A DNA stretch of 64,000 nucleotides from Ophiobolus disseminans (taxonomy: Eukaryota > Ascomycota > Dothideomycetes > Pleosporales > Phaeosphaeriaceae), in NCBI GenBank assembly GCA_010093685.1, contig MU006234.1, positions 549,668 through 613,667 of the forward strand, given 5' to 3'. Position 1 is the first letter of the stretch. Every line of letters begins with the position of its first letter. Positions 32,392-43,698 of the stretch are shown here, in pieces. The notes under the pieces are model-generated. The model worked only from the letters and a program-made list of their open reading frames with translations. It did no database searches and was not told the origin of the DNA. The position numbers and the translations under genes are program-made.

Positions 32392-34863
32392 ATGGCCGAT
32401 GAACACACGTCCCTCATCCAACGCGTAGACATCCGCCCGCACCGCGACCGATACCCACATCATCGATTACGATTCGTATGCACTACGATCCTCAGCAGCG
32501 TCATCCTCGTTGGAGGCATAGTTGCAGTTGTGCTCTTCAGTCTGGGAACCTTCGGCGACGACGACGGCGAAACAGCACCGGCTTCGAGGCAGTCGCTGCT
32601 TACCGCATCCCAAGTACCAAATGGATGGTTGCGCAAGACGGCGTTAGAATATGAGGAGCTACAGAGCATTCTGCTGAACACACCAGATGCGGAGCAGGCC
32701 AGAGAATGGAGCAGCTACTACACAAGCGGGCCGCATCTGGCGGGCAAGAATCTCAGCCAGGCACTGTGGACGAAAGAGAAGTGGCAGGACTTTGGCATCG
32801 AGAGCCTGATTATAGACTACGATGTATACATCAACTACCCGAAGAGTCATCGCCTGGCGCTGCTAGAAAAGACCAAGAAGGCAGACCGTATCTTAGGCAG
32901 TCCTGCAGCGACTGTCGACGAGTGGAAAGTTACCTACGAAGCACGCCTCGAAGAGGACGTCCTGGACGAGGACGCGTCGAGTCAGCTCGCAGACCGCATA
33001 CCCACCTTCCACGGCTACAGTGCATCTGGCAATGTCACTGCGCCGTACGTCTTCGTCAACTACGGCACATGCGATGATTTTGTGGATCTGCAGGTAGCTG
33101 GCGTCGAGCTGGAAGGAAAGATTGCGCTGGCAAAGTACGGCGACATCTTCAGAGGCCTGAAGGTCAAGCGCGCACAAGAGCTGGGCATGGTCGGTGTGGT
33201 CATGTACAGTGACCCCGGAGACGATGGCGAGGTCACTGAGAAGAACGGGTATGCGGCATACCCAGACGGGCCTGCCAGACAGCCCAGCAGCGTACAGCGA
33301 GGCAGTGTCCTGTTTCTAAGTATGCTTCACTCCTGCTTTGAAAAAGGTTTGGCTGACAAATTTCAGGTTTTGCTCCAGGAGATCCTACCACACCAGGCTA
33401 TCCTTCGAAGCCCGGCGTCCCTCGTCAAGCCGTTGATCACGCGATGCCACAGATTCCCTCGCTCCCCATATCCTACCAAGACGCGCTACCTCTTCTTCAA
33501 GCCCTCAACGGCCACGGGCCAAAGGCCTCCACCTTCAACAGATTCTGGCAGAGAGGCGGACTGGACTACAAGGGCGTCCAGTACAACATCGGGCCATCGC
33601 CGGATGGTTTGGTCTTGAACCTTGTCAACGAGCAAGAATACGTTACCACACCGATCTACAATGTCATTGGCATCATCAATGGCACGATACCGGATGAAGT
33701 CGTTGTTCTGGGCAATCACCGTGACGCCTGGATTGCTGGGGGCGCAGGCGACCCCAACAGCGGCTCCGCGGCATTCAACGAGGTCATCAGGAGCTTTGGG
33801 TTGGCGCTGCAGACTGGCTGGAAGCCAATGCGTACTATCGTCTTCGCCAGCTGGGACGGCGAGGAGCACGGCCTGATTGGGAGCACAGAGTGGGTCGAGG
33901 AGTATCTGCCCTGGCTGTCAAGCTCTGCAGTGGCATACTTGAATGTCGATGTCGGCACGAATGGACCGCACTTCAAGCTGTCAGCGGCGCCGCTGTTGAG
34001 CCACGTTGTCGAAGAAGCCGGTAAGAGGTCCCTTCCATTCCTGTGAAGCCAGACTAACCCGTCCAGCGAAACTCGTGTCCTCCCCGAACCAAACCACACA
34101 CGGGCAATCCGTCTACACAGTCTGGGACAAGCACATTTCCACAATGGGCTCAGGCAGCGACTTTACTGCCTTCCAAGACTTCGCCGGCATCCCCTCCATC
34201 GACATGGGCTTCGGTTTCGGCACCGGCCCCAAGGACGCCGTGTACCACTACCACAGCAACTACGACTCCTTCGGCTGGATGGAACGCTTCGGCGACCCGA
34301 GCTTCCAATACCACGCCACGATCGCGAAAGTCTGGGCGCTTGTCGCCGCGAGGCTGGTGGAGACGCCTGTGCTGCAGTTGAATGCGACGGAGTACAGTGT
34401 TGGGCTAGAACGGTACATTGAAAGCGTGAAGCAGAAATCTAGAGACGCGGGATATAAAGCAGACCAGGAGGCCATCTTCGACGCACTCGACAAGTCCGTT
34501 CAGCGCTTCCGCTTTGCATCCACGATCCACGACGCCGTCGCCGCACAACTCCTGTACGATTACTACAACAACGACATCCCCTGGTGGAAGCCATGGGAGA
34601 AGGTCAAACTCTACCTCGCTATCCGCACGGTCAACACGAAATACAAGTTCCTGGAGCGCAAATTCTTGTATCCCGCGGGCCTGGACGGCAGACCCTGGTT
34701 CAAGCATGTGGTGTTTGCGCCGGGCAAGTGGACAGGGTATGCGGGCGCGACCTTCCCAGGCATCGTAGAAGGGATTGACGAGGATAAAGAAGAACTTGTG
34801 AGGAAGTGGGTGGCGATTATAGCCGGGGCGATTGATGGAGCGGCGGACTGGTTGGAGGAGTAA
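32392..34863 (+). CDS. M28B peptidase (glutamate carboxypeptidase II / transferrin-receptor-like), type II membrane protein
   Basis: Zinc exopeptidase of the NAALADase family, probably vacuolar or surface-exposed. Exons 32392-33319, 33367-34020 and 34067-34863 (introns of 47 and 46 bp) encode 792 aa. Near residues 28-50 is one membrane segment (CTTILSSVILVGGIVAVVLF) behind a short cytosolic tail. Then come the protease-associated insert (VFVNYGTCDDFVDLQ, KIALAKYGDIFRGLKV), the DPTTPGYPS block created across the first intron, and the M28 core with zinc ligands in VVLGNHRDAWIAGG, AGDPNSGSAA, FASWDGEEHGLIGS, YLNVDVG and YHYHSNYDS. The C-terminal dimerisation domain is present. All five metal-ligand motifs are intact, so it is probably active. 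An upstream in-frame extension begins with TTG/ATG around 32170; the start at 32392 places the membrane anchor correctly. Confidence 0.92.
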
Positions 34864-35172
34864 GATGGGCATGATCTGATGGTGGACAGGACGAGAAGAG
34901 TACAATCATTTTATACCCTGTATATGAAGTTGAGTCTATTGGTTTAGGTCATTCATAGCTCACATTCACATGTTCTTTGGCTTATGCGGTGGTAGTTGGG
35001 CTGAACAGACACGTCTGTCTGGATACACTCAATTTATCTACAGCCATTGAGCATCCTACAATAGTGCATGGTGGAGATGCTCAATTGCTAACAGGTAGAG
35101 TTTCAACTTCCCGTCAAAAGCATGACGCCGGCGTACTGCACCGTTGCTCGCGCCCCCGCTCCCGCTCCCTCT

Positions 35173-36036
35173 TCAACCCTCGTAGTCCCGCATACACGCC
35201 TCAGGCCGGTACTCCCGATACTTGACCACCGTCACGATGCTGTTCGGCAGCTCCTCGTAATCAAGCTTGATCCCTTTGTCACTAGGATCATCATTGACTT
35301 CCATTAAGCCGTACGGTATACAAATGCCCTCGCAATCCGTTGGTGTCTCATGTGTTTCGTAGTCCTCGGGACATTTGTAACGGCCCTTACTCGGTACCTT
35401 GATCTCAAACACCTGGAGGAGCTCCATGTCGTCGGTCGGTTGTGGGTCAGTACTGGGATGGTGGAGCACAGCGTCCAGCATGTGACTATCACGGTATTCG
35501 CGAATGGGGCCAGCTTTCATGAGAGCTTCTTCGGACGGAGGGTGGCTATGCAGAAATCTGTGGTTCTCGACTCCGGGAATTTCGTCAAATCGAGCCGGGT
35601 GGATCTGCATTCTTATTCCGGTTTTGACGGCGTGCAAGTACTCTCGCTCCTTGATCCAATTGTGTAGTTCGTCAAGGCCGAAGAAGTCTGCTTCAGCCAT
35701 GAGTTTGTTGTATGCGACGTAGTCAAAGCTCTTCTCTCGCGTCCATAGTAGCGGGAAGACGGTCGATCGGCGTAGGTATCACAGTAGAATCGGGAAGATG
35801 TCCTCGTCTGCCTCAACAGAAAGTGAGCCGTCTGGCAGCAGTTCAACGTTCCACCGCCCGCTCAACATGTTCTTGAAGTATGCGCTTGTTTCCAGTGTGG
35901 ACTTTCTTGTGCAGAACTTGCGCCCGCCGACGTCGAGGGTTACGTGATCGGTTGAGGACAGCTCGGGGGGTTGGGGTATGTTGAGATTCGGGGCAGCAGT
36001 GGATGCGACGGGAGGGTGGGAAAGGTTCCACTCCAT
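35173..36036 (-). pseudogene. BTB/POZ-domain (T1-like) protein with one in-frame TGA
   Basis: The frame runs 36036-35173 (288 codons) with a single internal stop, TGA at 35781-35779 (codon 86). Before it, VTLDVGGRKFCTRKSTL, SAYFKNMLSGRW and EADEDIFPILL are the first half of a KCTD-type BTB domain. After it, YLRRSTVFPLLW, FDYVAYNKLMAEADFFGLDE are the second half, followed by a conserved-looking C-terminus to RPEACMRDYEG. BTB domains have an Arg/Lys at this site (ILrYLR), so CGA to TGA is the simplest explanation. No GT-AG intron removes the stop without deleting conserved BTB residues. The gene is either freshly inactivated, read through, or carries an assembly error. Shares a 305-bp divergent promoter with the oxygenase gene at 36342. 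Confidence 0.7.
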
Positions 36037-36341
36037 GATGATGGTCTGAAGGGATGGCGACTCTGGGGATGTTCGCGCAAGTCGCAGAGAAAGGACGCAA
36101 AAGTATGTGTCCGACTTTTTATATGTGACTTCAGATGGGGAGACGCGACGCGATTCTACCCCACACTTTAGCCCCGGCGCCATGGTTCTACCGGTAGCGT
36201 AGGAACAACCACCGAAATTCCGCATCGCCACCCGCAAGCCTCACGTGAAGAGCGCAGCAATAAATTGCACACCAGGACTACCAACGGCTCAAAAATACAG
36301 AAAGGAGCAACAGTACCTGAGGAGACTTCAATCAGCGCACA

Positions 36342-37903
36342 ATGGCGAAGCGAAAGCGCACAGGCGCACACACGAATGCCGTCAAAAAGTCAACCACAAC
36401 GGGGATTCCGAGCCCGCCGCATGATACATCTTCACTAGAACCGTTAAATGTACACTCAATCATATCGCCCGAGGAGATCGAGGTCACCGTGGAGACATTG
36501 CAAACCTTGGCTGAACATCCTGCCCTAATCAAGTCAAAGGCATGCAAAGATCTGAGGACGGCTGTTTATGGATTCCGACAAGCATGTACGACAGGCATGA
36601 ACTCGGCTGGTAAGTCTTTTAGCAATGGAACTCTCTTGCGAGGCTGAGTATTTCTAGATAACAGCAACCTAACTGCGCGCATTTCTGGAGCGCTCACAGA
36701 CGGCAAGTACACGGATGCCCTCATCTTGCTCGCAGAGATGCGCATCCGGAGAGAGACTCCCACTCTGGGCGCTCTTTGTCGATGGGTACGGACTCTCGAC
36801 GTAGTCTCTGGCCTTTCGATACATACTCAGGTCCCCAGTCAGACCGTTGTTGGCCGCAATGCTCACAATGATCAACTCATCCACGTGCTGGATGCCATTC
36901 TCCGGGTGACTGGACCGACCGATACAACCTCCAACGGAACATCTGCCAGCTCAGAACCCATCGCGTTGCAAGAAACGTGGAACCTCCGTCCCTTGAAAGA
37001 GCCGACTCGACAAGTGCGGCGCAGCATTGAAAACAAGTCCATCTTCGCAGACTGTTCATCTGGCCTCAAGGACCAATTCAGAATCATCGAAACAACCGCA
37101 GGCCTCCAGCGCAAGCCGCCGAACCTCCACCCTGCCATCCTATACGCCTCCCAAGACGACGCCGTGCTCCTCGGCAAAGCACCCAAGACATCATGCCACA
37201 AACACCCCATCGTCCCCAATTTGCGCCTCATCAAGGACGTCCTCTCCCCAGACGAATGCTCCGCCATAATCGCCGCTGGAGAAACCATTGAGTTCATCCC
37301 CGACGCACCAATGCGGCCCCAAGGCGAAGACACAAGTGTCCTCGCACACAACTTCTACTGGGTCGTCGACCAAGCATTCCACGACAAACTCTGGAGCAGA
37401 GTCAAGGCTTTTGTGCCAGAAGCTGTGGCGGGGAAACAAGTACGAGGTGTCAATCGGCGGTTCAGAGTCTACAGATACGTTCCTGGCGCGGAGTACAGAT
37501 GTCACATAGGTACGTCCACACCTCCTCGTCTCTGGGTACAAGATATCCGAACTTCTGCTAATCAAGTACAGACGGCGCATGGCCCCCCTCAGGCACCGAC
37601 GCCGCAACAGACGCATACCAGTACGACGCTTCGCCACCGAATGCGCGCCAATCTTCGCTCTTCACGTTCCTCATCTACCTCAACGACGACTTCAAGGGCG
37701 GAGAGACGACGTTCTTCATCCCGAGCGTCAAGGAGGGTGTCATCAATGCGTATCCCATCAAGCCGATCATGGGCAGTGTTGCGGTGTTTCCGCATGGAGA
37801 GGCTCAGGGCGCGCTGCTTCATGAGGGCACGGGTGTGGTGGAGGGGGCGAAGTATGTTATCAGAACGGATGTGGAGTACGATGTCGCTGCTTTGGTGGAG
37901 TAG
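36342..37903 (+). CDS. 2-oxoglutarate/Fe(II)-dependent oxygenase (prolyl-4-hydroxylase type)
   Basis: Hydroxylates a substrate using O2 and 2-oxoglutarate. Exons 36342-36609, 36658-37509 and 37572-37903 (introns 48 and 62 bp) give 483 aa. The N-terminal half (residues 1-230) is a variable region with a basic start (MAKRKRTGAH) suggesting nuclear location. The P4Hc domain starts at VPNLRLIKDVLSPDECSAII; the metal site is YRCHIDGAWPP (His and Asp, formed across intron 2), LIYLNDDFKGGETTFFIP follows, and the distal His is in GALLHEGTGV with the 2-oxoglutarate-binding Arg in YVIRTDVEY. All catalytic residues are present. The protein substrate is unknown. Confidence 0.88.
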
Positions 37904-38069
37904 GGTGTGTTACATAGTGGTTCGTTGATATTGCGAGCTAGATATATTGATGGTATCATAAGACGTACTAAGCTATATTCTTGGATGACTCAAGTGTGCT
38001 TCCAGCGCTCGAACTACACGTCATCTCCCCCTGTCTAGTAGCTGAATTATCCTAGGGTTGCTCGGATGC

Positions 38070-39617
38070 CTACTCTTCTCCACTTCCATCCTGCCCAATC
38101 GTGCTCGACGCCTCAGCCTTGACATCCTCGTCTCCAAACATGCTGACAAGCTCTCCCGGTACGCCAAGTCCTTCCAGCTCTTTCCTCACACCGCCCTTAC
38201 TTCTCCCCTTGAGATACTTTTTCGATAGGTCCCAAAGGCTCTTGGTGTCCGCAAGTTCATCCTCGAGATGAGCGTTTATCTCCATGTGCCAGTTCATCAC
38301 GTCCTGTCTCATGTTCCAAAACGCCAATCCCGTCCTAACGTATATCATCGCCACATCTTCACCGCCAACCAGCTCTCCCAGGAAGTCCTCGTACTCTGTG
38401 TCCATGCTCTCGCGCATGATGCGAATACTACGCATACCCCAGAAGGCCGCTTCGCCCCACTGCCCAAGCTTCAGGTACGCGAGTATGTAGCGGGAGACGA
38501 GCTTCAAGCGCAGGATGATGCGCACCGTCATGCCTGACTGATTTGCGTACCGGCCCGACTCAATCTCCGTGCGGAAAAACATGTCTGCGAGGACGCGCCG
38601 CGTGCGGTTGTGTATGAGGATATGTATGGCCTTGAAAGACTGCCCAAATAGGTCCAGCGCTTCCTGTGTGTTGTTCAAGGCCAGTGCCTGGTCGCCATGT
38701 TCCATAAAGACCTCAGCTTGCTCGCAGCACTCAGTGACTGTAGGAATGGGAATTGCCATCCTACGTCTCAGCTCTTTCGTGACCGTAGTGTTGTAGCCCG
38801 CGATGTCCATGTGATACAGCCCCTTGACTTGTTCGAAGGGATACAGCAGGCGGCGCTGGATCTCGGGGTGGGCGGCAGGGTCGCGGAGGACGCACGCTGT
38901 GGTCAGGCGCTCGTTCAGCATGGGGTAGGAGAGGGCGCTGTAGTACCATGTCTGTGTGAAGAGATGGAGGTCGTCGAGGAGCACGATGACGCTGTGTTCG
39001 GGCACTGCTTGGTGGAACGGCGCGGTAATCTGCACGTGGGCAAGGTGGGTATTGAAGGAGTCGGCGGCATCATTGGCGCATACGATTGGGACGAGGCCTT
39101 CAGAGGCGATGTGTTCGACTAGGAGGGGAAAACGTCAGTGGGATGTTCTTGCTTGTGTGACCGCCCAGTTCCTGCTGATGACCTCGGAGACACGTGTGCG
39201 AGACTCACCGGTGCCGCCGTGCTCCGCGTCCACGAAGTCTCGCCCATCCGTCGCCAGCAAGTAAACACGGTACATACCGGCACTTGGCCAGGGCGTGGAA
39301 ATCTTGATGAAGACGTTCTCACGCCTCCAGACCTGGGACGCCTCCGCATAGATCTGCTTGTTAGCGCAGTAGAGGTCCACATCGAATCTGTAGACGCCGC
39401 CGTAGTAGCCTTTTTTCTCGAGAATCACATTCCGCACGAGCCGGTCCGACGGTTTGAAGTAGAGGGAGTAGATGGACTCGCGGAGTTCGAGGGGCAGGGC
39501 CAGGAAGGGGAAGGGTTTCGAGGGGGTGTCAAACATGGTCGCGGTAGACAGCGAGTGCGCTACCCAGATATTCCCACGATAATTCAGGGGACAGGTAGCT
39601 TGGGTAGAGGTATTCAT
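38070..39617 (-). CDS. F-box-like/2EXR-type hypothetical protein
   Basis: Exons 39617-39209 and 39118-38070 join in phase 1 across a 90-bp intron (GTGAGT donor, CTCCTAG acceptor). The first ATG gives 485 aa; a second ATG at 39536 (MFDTPSKPFPFLALPLELRE) gives 458 aa and is equally likely. The LPLELRESIYSLYF block is the short F-box-like motif found at the start of many fungal proteins. The rest includes VYRFDVDLYCANKQIYAEAS (also typical of this class), VIVLLDDLHLF and a helical region with TPR-like HGDQALALNNTQEALDLFGQ. Acidic C-terminus. Function unknown; perhaps a ubiquitin-ligase adaptor. Confidence 0.75.
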
Positions 39618-40235
39618 GTCGCAACGCGGTTAGCTGATAGGAGCGACAGCTGTTCCGGTATTCTGAACAGGCATCTGAAGCAAGACGGGACGCTTGCAGC
39701 CCCGCTTGCTATGTCCGCGTATCGCCGACGCCGAGGCATACAAACTGCAGGTGAACTAGGTGATACTCAAACACCACGATGCTTTTATTTATTGCGCATC
39801 TGTTGTATGCATTGACATGAGCTATATATTCCGCCCAATGCCACTTAATATGGTAACCTTGAGGATGATTACAAAGACATCAGATCTACTACACACACCT
39901 CCAACCACAGGGGTTCTGAAAGGTATACGAATAGTTGTGATAGACCAAGCGTTACCGCCTTGTCTCTTCCTGATACTAGTCGCCAAAGGTCAAGCCGCTG
40001 GACAACTGTGATATTGATGTCTATGGCTCCTACAAGTGACTAAATGGCAGAGGCAGAGGTATTGTAGCTTGTAAGATGGAAGTGACTGAGCTTTTCACTG
40101 TTGCAGAATCGACCCTCACCACTGGAAGCGTGCTCCAGCTGCTTGGAAACTTGCCCTTGTGTTGCAAGTACACTCAGCACTTATATCACTACAGTCCTAA
40201 TCTGACTCCTTCTTCCTTGCAAACTGATAGCTAAC
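39618..40235. other. Intergenic
   Basis: No gene or repeat seen; divergent promoters of the genes at 38070-39617 and 40236. Confidence 0.5.
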
Positions 40236-41114
40236 ATGCCTTCAATTATCATCCAGAACATCGACAGCGAGCAGGGAGAGGTCTTAGCCCAGAGCCTCCT
40301 TGCAGCACACCTCACCAGCATCTGTGGTCTGACTACCAAGACCAACCATGCCGATCTGTCTTTTCTGCGCGAAAAGTGGACAACCAAAGAAGGCATCAAG
40401 CTCATGGAGGTAAGGTTCGTGGCGCACGATGACCTTCAAGCACTGAAGCAGGCGTTCGATGGCGCTAGTACCATCTTCATCATCCCGGACTACAATCACC
40501 ACCTCCAGGAGCACTCGTCCAGCTCCCCAGCGAGCGTGTGGAAACAGCCGAAAGAGTGGGTTTCAGCGTTCCGAGTGGCGGCAGAAGGAACGGGTACCAT
40601 TGCCGTTACAGCTGGTATCCAAGGCCTCACGAAGATGTACCTGCCCATGGTACCAGCCAGCGCTAATGTCGGAGGCAACATGCTGGAGATGATGCAGAAA
40701 TGGACAATGGCAGAGATCTGGTATCACCTTCGCGCCCATTATCCTCATTTGGCAGCAAAGACAGAGACGCTCTCGTTGGTTACGGAAGAAGAAACACTTC
40801 AGAACAGGGAAGAGACGCCTGATCTCGGGGCGATGTCGCAGATTGAGGCAGACGAGCAAGAAGACGAGGAGGAGGAGGAAGGAGACAGCATGCCGCACCG
40901 GGAGCAAGTCGAGGAAGGTATAATAGTCCATGGGGTGGGCATGCGCACAATCCACTTCGATACCGGTGTTGAGGCTTTCGAGGACGATTTGAGGAAGACA
41001 GCCGAGGAGATGATGAGGAAAGGTTTTGTGAACCCACTGTTGACCAACACCGGAGGCGTTCAGAGCGTGAATGGACGGGACAAGAACGACTGGATCAACT
41101 ACGTAGTCACTTGA
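40236..41114 (+). CDS. Hypothetical protein, possibly NmrA-like
   Basis: Single exon, 292 aa. The first 80 residues have a beta-alpha pattern (MPSIIIQNIDSEQGEVLAQS; GIKLMEVRFVAHDDLQALKQ; AFDGASTIFIIPDY) resembling the second and third strands of NmrA-like NAD(P)-binding folds, but the glycine-rich dinucleotide motif is missing, so binding is doubtful. Residues 205-225 form an acidic run (DEQEDEEEEEGD). The C-terminus (DDLRKTAEEMMRKGFVNPLL) is helical. Weakly conserved lineage-specific gene or degenerate NmrA relative. Confidence 0.6.
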   Translation: MPSIIIQNIDSEQGEVLAQSLLAAHLTSICGLTTKTNHADLSFLREKWTTKEGIKLMEVRFVAHDDLQALKQAFDGASTIFIIPDYNHHLQEHSSSSPASVWKQPKEWVSAFRVAAEGTGTIAVTAGIQGLTKMYLPMVPASANVGGNMLEMMQKWTMAEIWYHLRAHYPHLAAKTETLSLVTEEETLQNREETPDLGAMSQIEADEQEDEEEEEGDSMPHREQVEEGIIVHGVGMRTIHFDTGVEAFEDDLRKTAEEMMRKGFVNPLLTNTGGVQSVNGRDKNDWINYVVT

Positions 41115-41919
41115 GGGGTCGTGGTTAGGAGCAGGAACAAAAGGTCGTCAGAGTCGCCTCGGTGGATACATTTGAGCGGCGTGCCATCTGTTCAGGCACA
41201 AGGTGCGCTAGGAGTAGATGACCACACGGCAACAACGCCGATTCATCGTCTCCATATCCTCAACAGTAGATATCAAAGGTTCGTTGGGGAGATGAGTGAG
41301 GTTGCACCAAGCCTGCCACTCCTGCGTAGATTCGCTTGTGTGGCGCCTCCCGCTTCTGCAAGTTCGCTTGTGGCGTCATCCAATGCATCCATCTGCAACA
41401 CCACGCCTCTCAGACAAACCATCTTCACATGCGCACAATCATACCGTCTCCTCGTTACCGAAAAAAAAACTGAAGTTCGTGACTCGCACTGTCACTGACC
41501 GCCTCCGCACCTCCCCAAACAACGTCTTCTCCGTGCCTCGGCAACGCGATGACGCTCGTTTTTCCGGCAAAATCCAATCTAAAGTCACACCTCGGAGTAT
41601 TGTTGCACCTGAGATCCGCCGCGCTCACCAACGTTCCCCGCAAATCTCCAAGGATCGTCTGCACTCCACAATTGTTCCGGCACGTCTTTGATTTCCCCGC
41701 AAATGAGCATCGTGACCGTCGAGGAACGACGACGCGCTTCGGCCTTGTCGCGCGAACTAGAGATCAACCTACCAGGCATGAATCATGAACGAATACGAGA
41801 ACCGGGAACATGGAAGATGTGGGCTAGATAGCCGCTCGAAAGGCATATCTTTATATTCGCCTCATGTTCGTTGATCCTCTGTCCACCACCACCTCAAGCG
41901 CTCCGAGTCAACCGCCAAG
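41115..41919. other. Intergenic
   Basis: Open frames on both strands are short and overlapping; no gene called. Includes the promoter of the secreted hydrolase at 41920. Confidence 0.45.
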
Positions 41920-43044
41920 ATGCGCCTCTCCACTCTCTTCCTCGGTCTGGTGTCCGTCGTCACTGCTCTCCCTCAGCAGAAAGCTCCTGAGACTTTTGCC
42001 CAAAGGGTCATCTTCACGCCTCCGTCGAACTACACCGACCCTCGTGTTCTATACGCGCGGTCAGCTCAGTTATCTGACGGCACTCTGCTGGCGACATGGG
42101 AGAATTACAGCCCTGAGCCACCCAAGGTCTGGTTTCCCATCTACCAATCTAAAGATGGCGGCTACACATGGAAAGAACTCAGCCGGGTCCAAGACACACA
42201 AAACGGGTGGGGCCTGCGCTACCAGCCCTTCCTTTACGTTCTCAAGAAGGACTTCGCAGGATACAAGGAGGGTACCGTTCTGCTCGCTGGCTCATCCATT
42301 CCCACCGACCTCTCAAAGACGCAAATCGACCTCTACGCTTCCACTGACAAGGGCAAGTCATGGAAGTTTGTATCGCACATGGCTGCTGGTGGTGAGGCGC
42401 GACCAAATAATGGCCTCACCCCCGTCTGGGAGCCCTTCCTCATGGAGTATAAGAATACACTGATCCATTACTACTCCGACCAACGCGACAACGCAACGTA
42501 CGGCCAGAAAATGGTTCATCAGACCACAAAGGACCTCAAGACTTGGGGACCTGTGATTGACGACGTCACATCCTCCCGATACACCGACCGACCAGGCATG
42601 CCCACTGTGCAGCTTCTGCCGAACGGAAAGTACATTATGGCCTACGAGTACGGCGGCGGCCCAACAGAGTCTACATCCTACCAATTCCCAGTATTTTACA
42701 AGATCGCATCAGATCCCGAGCAGTTCGGTGCTGCAACTGGTGTTGGTATCAAAGCAACCGACGGCACTATTCCTACAGGCTCGCCATACGTTGTCTGGAG
42801 CCCTGTTGGCGGCAAGAACGGCACCATTATCGTTTCTGCGCACAGCAGTGGAGATATTTACATCAATAAGGGACTCGGCGAGGGACCGTGGGTCAAGGTC
42901 GCAACTCCCGAGAAGAGCCATTACACGAGGCATTTGAGGGTCCTGAAAGATTCGAACAAGCTGCTGATCATGGGTGGTGGACAGTTGCCGCCGAGCACGA
43001 CAAACAAGGTGCAGGTGACTGTTATGGATATCAGCAAGCTGTAA
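41920..43044 (+). CDS. Secreted GH93-like exo-arabinanase / BNR-repeat hydrolase
   Basis: Single exon, 374 aa. Signal peptide MRLSTLFLGLVSVVTALP (cleavage near residue 17). The rest is a six-bladed propeller of the sialidase superfamily with Asp-box-like motifs (SKDGGYTW, STDKGKSW). Blocks WENYSPEPPKVWFPIY, RYQPFLYVL, AGGEARPNNGLTPVWEPFL, YYSDQRDN and IMAYEYGGGP are those of GH93 exo-1,5-alpha-L-arabinanases. Glu171 (VWEPF) and Glu243 (AYEYG) fall at the positions of the catalytic acids reported for Fusarium Arb93A. The enzyme would release arabinobiose from the pectin side chain arabinan. A general sialidase-like annotation remains possible. Confidence 0.85.
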   Translation: MRLSTLFLGLVSVVTALPQQKAPETFAQRVIFTPPSNYTDPRVLYARSAQLSDGTLLATWENYSPEPPKVWFPIYQSKDGGYTWKELSRVQDTQNGWGLRYQPFLYVLKKDFAGYKEGTVLLAGSSIPTDLSKTQIDLYASTDKGKSWKFVSHMAAGGEARPNNGLTPVWEPFLMEYKNTLIHYYSDQRDNATYGQKMVHQTTKDLKTWGPVIDDVTSSRYTDRPGMPTVQLLPNGKYIMAYEYGGGPTESTSYQFPVFYKIASDPEQFGAATGVGIKATDGTIPTGSPYVVWSPVGGKNGTIIVSAHSSGDIYINKGLGEGPWVKVATPEKSHYTRHLRVLKDSNKLLIMGGGQLPPSTTNKVQVTVMDISKL

Positions 43045-43698
43045 ATGTAGAGAAGGATGGAATAGATAGTGTGTCGATAACGACACGTATATACATTGAG
43101 CAAAATTCAAATAGTACATATGATTCACAGAGCAAGATTGTGATATGACGAGGTTGGTTCTTGCCCGTTGCCTCCCATGTTTATCCAAGGCACAGCACAA
43201 CAACTTTAGTACCAATATACAATCTCCAATTCGCTCTTCAGCCTGGGTAAATGTCCCACTTGTCAAACTGAGTATCTTCCAACTGTGCCTCACATTGACA
43301 TCATGCATTGCCCCTCAATCGATAGAGCAACGTCTTGTACCAATGTCCGGTATTTGACGCACTGTGTCTCAGGCAATCACTTTTGTAGCACATTGGTCCA
43401 TCTAACCAATTCTACCTTGTGACCACATCGTGCTTTACCTGCAAGCGAGTAGTAGGACTTGCGATCTATGGCAACTCCAAGAAAGACATGCATGAGGTGG
43501 AGTCTGGCCCAGTGTATTAAAAGAGGCGTTCATTTAACGAGAGGCCGTAACACACCAAGGATATACAACAAGTAAAAGCCAATACTCTCCACCCACCCAG
43601 TTCAACTCCAAAGACCGTATCGACACTCGCGATTCCCAAAGGTGCCCGCTAAATATTTACAAATCCAAAAAGACGTTACAAACTACTGCTCCAGCCCT
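43045..43698. other. Intergenic between convergent genes
   Basis: No gene or repeat recognised; 3' regions of the hydrolase and membrane-protein genes. Confidence 0.45.

Noticed and set aside
35779..35781. Selenocysteine or intron explanation for the BTB TGA
   Set aside because: Ascomycetes lack selenoprotein machinery, and removing the region as an intron would delete conserved BTB residues.
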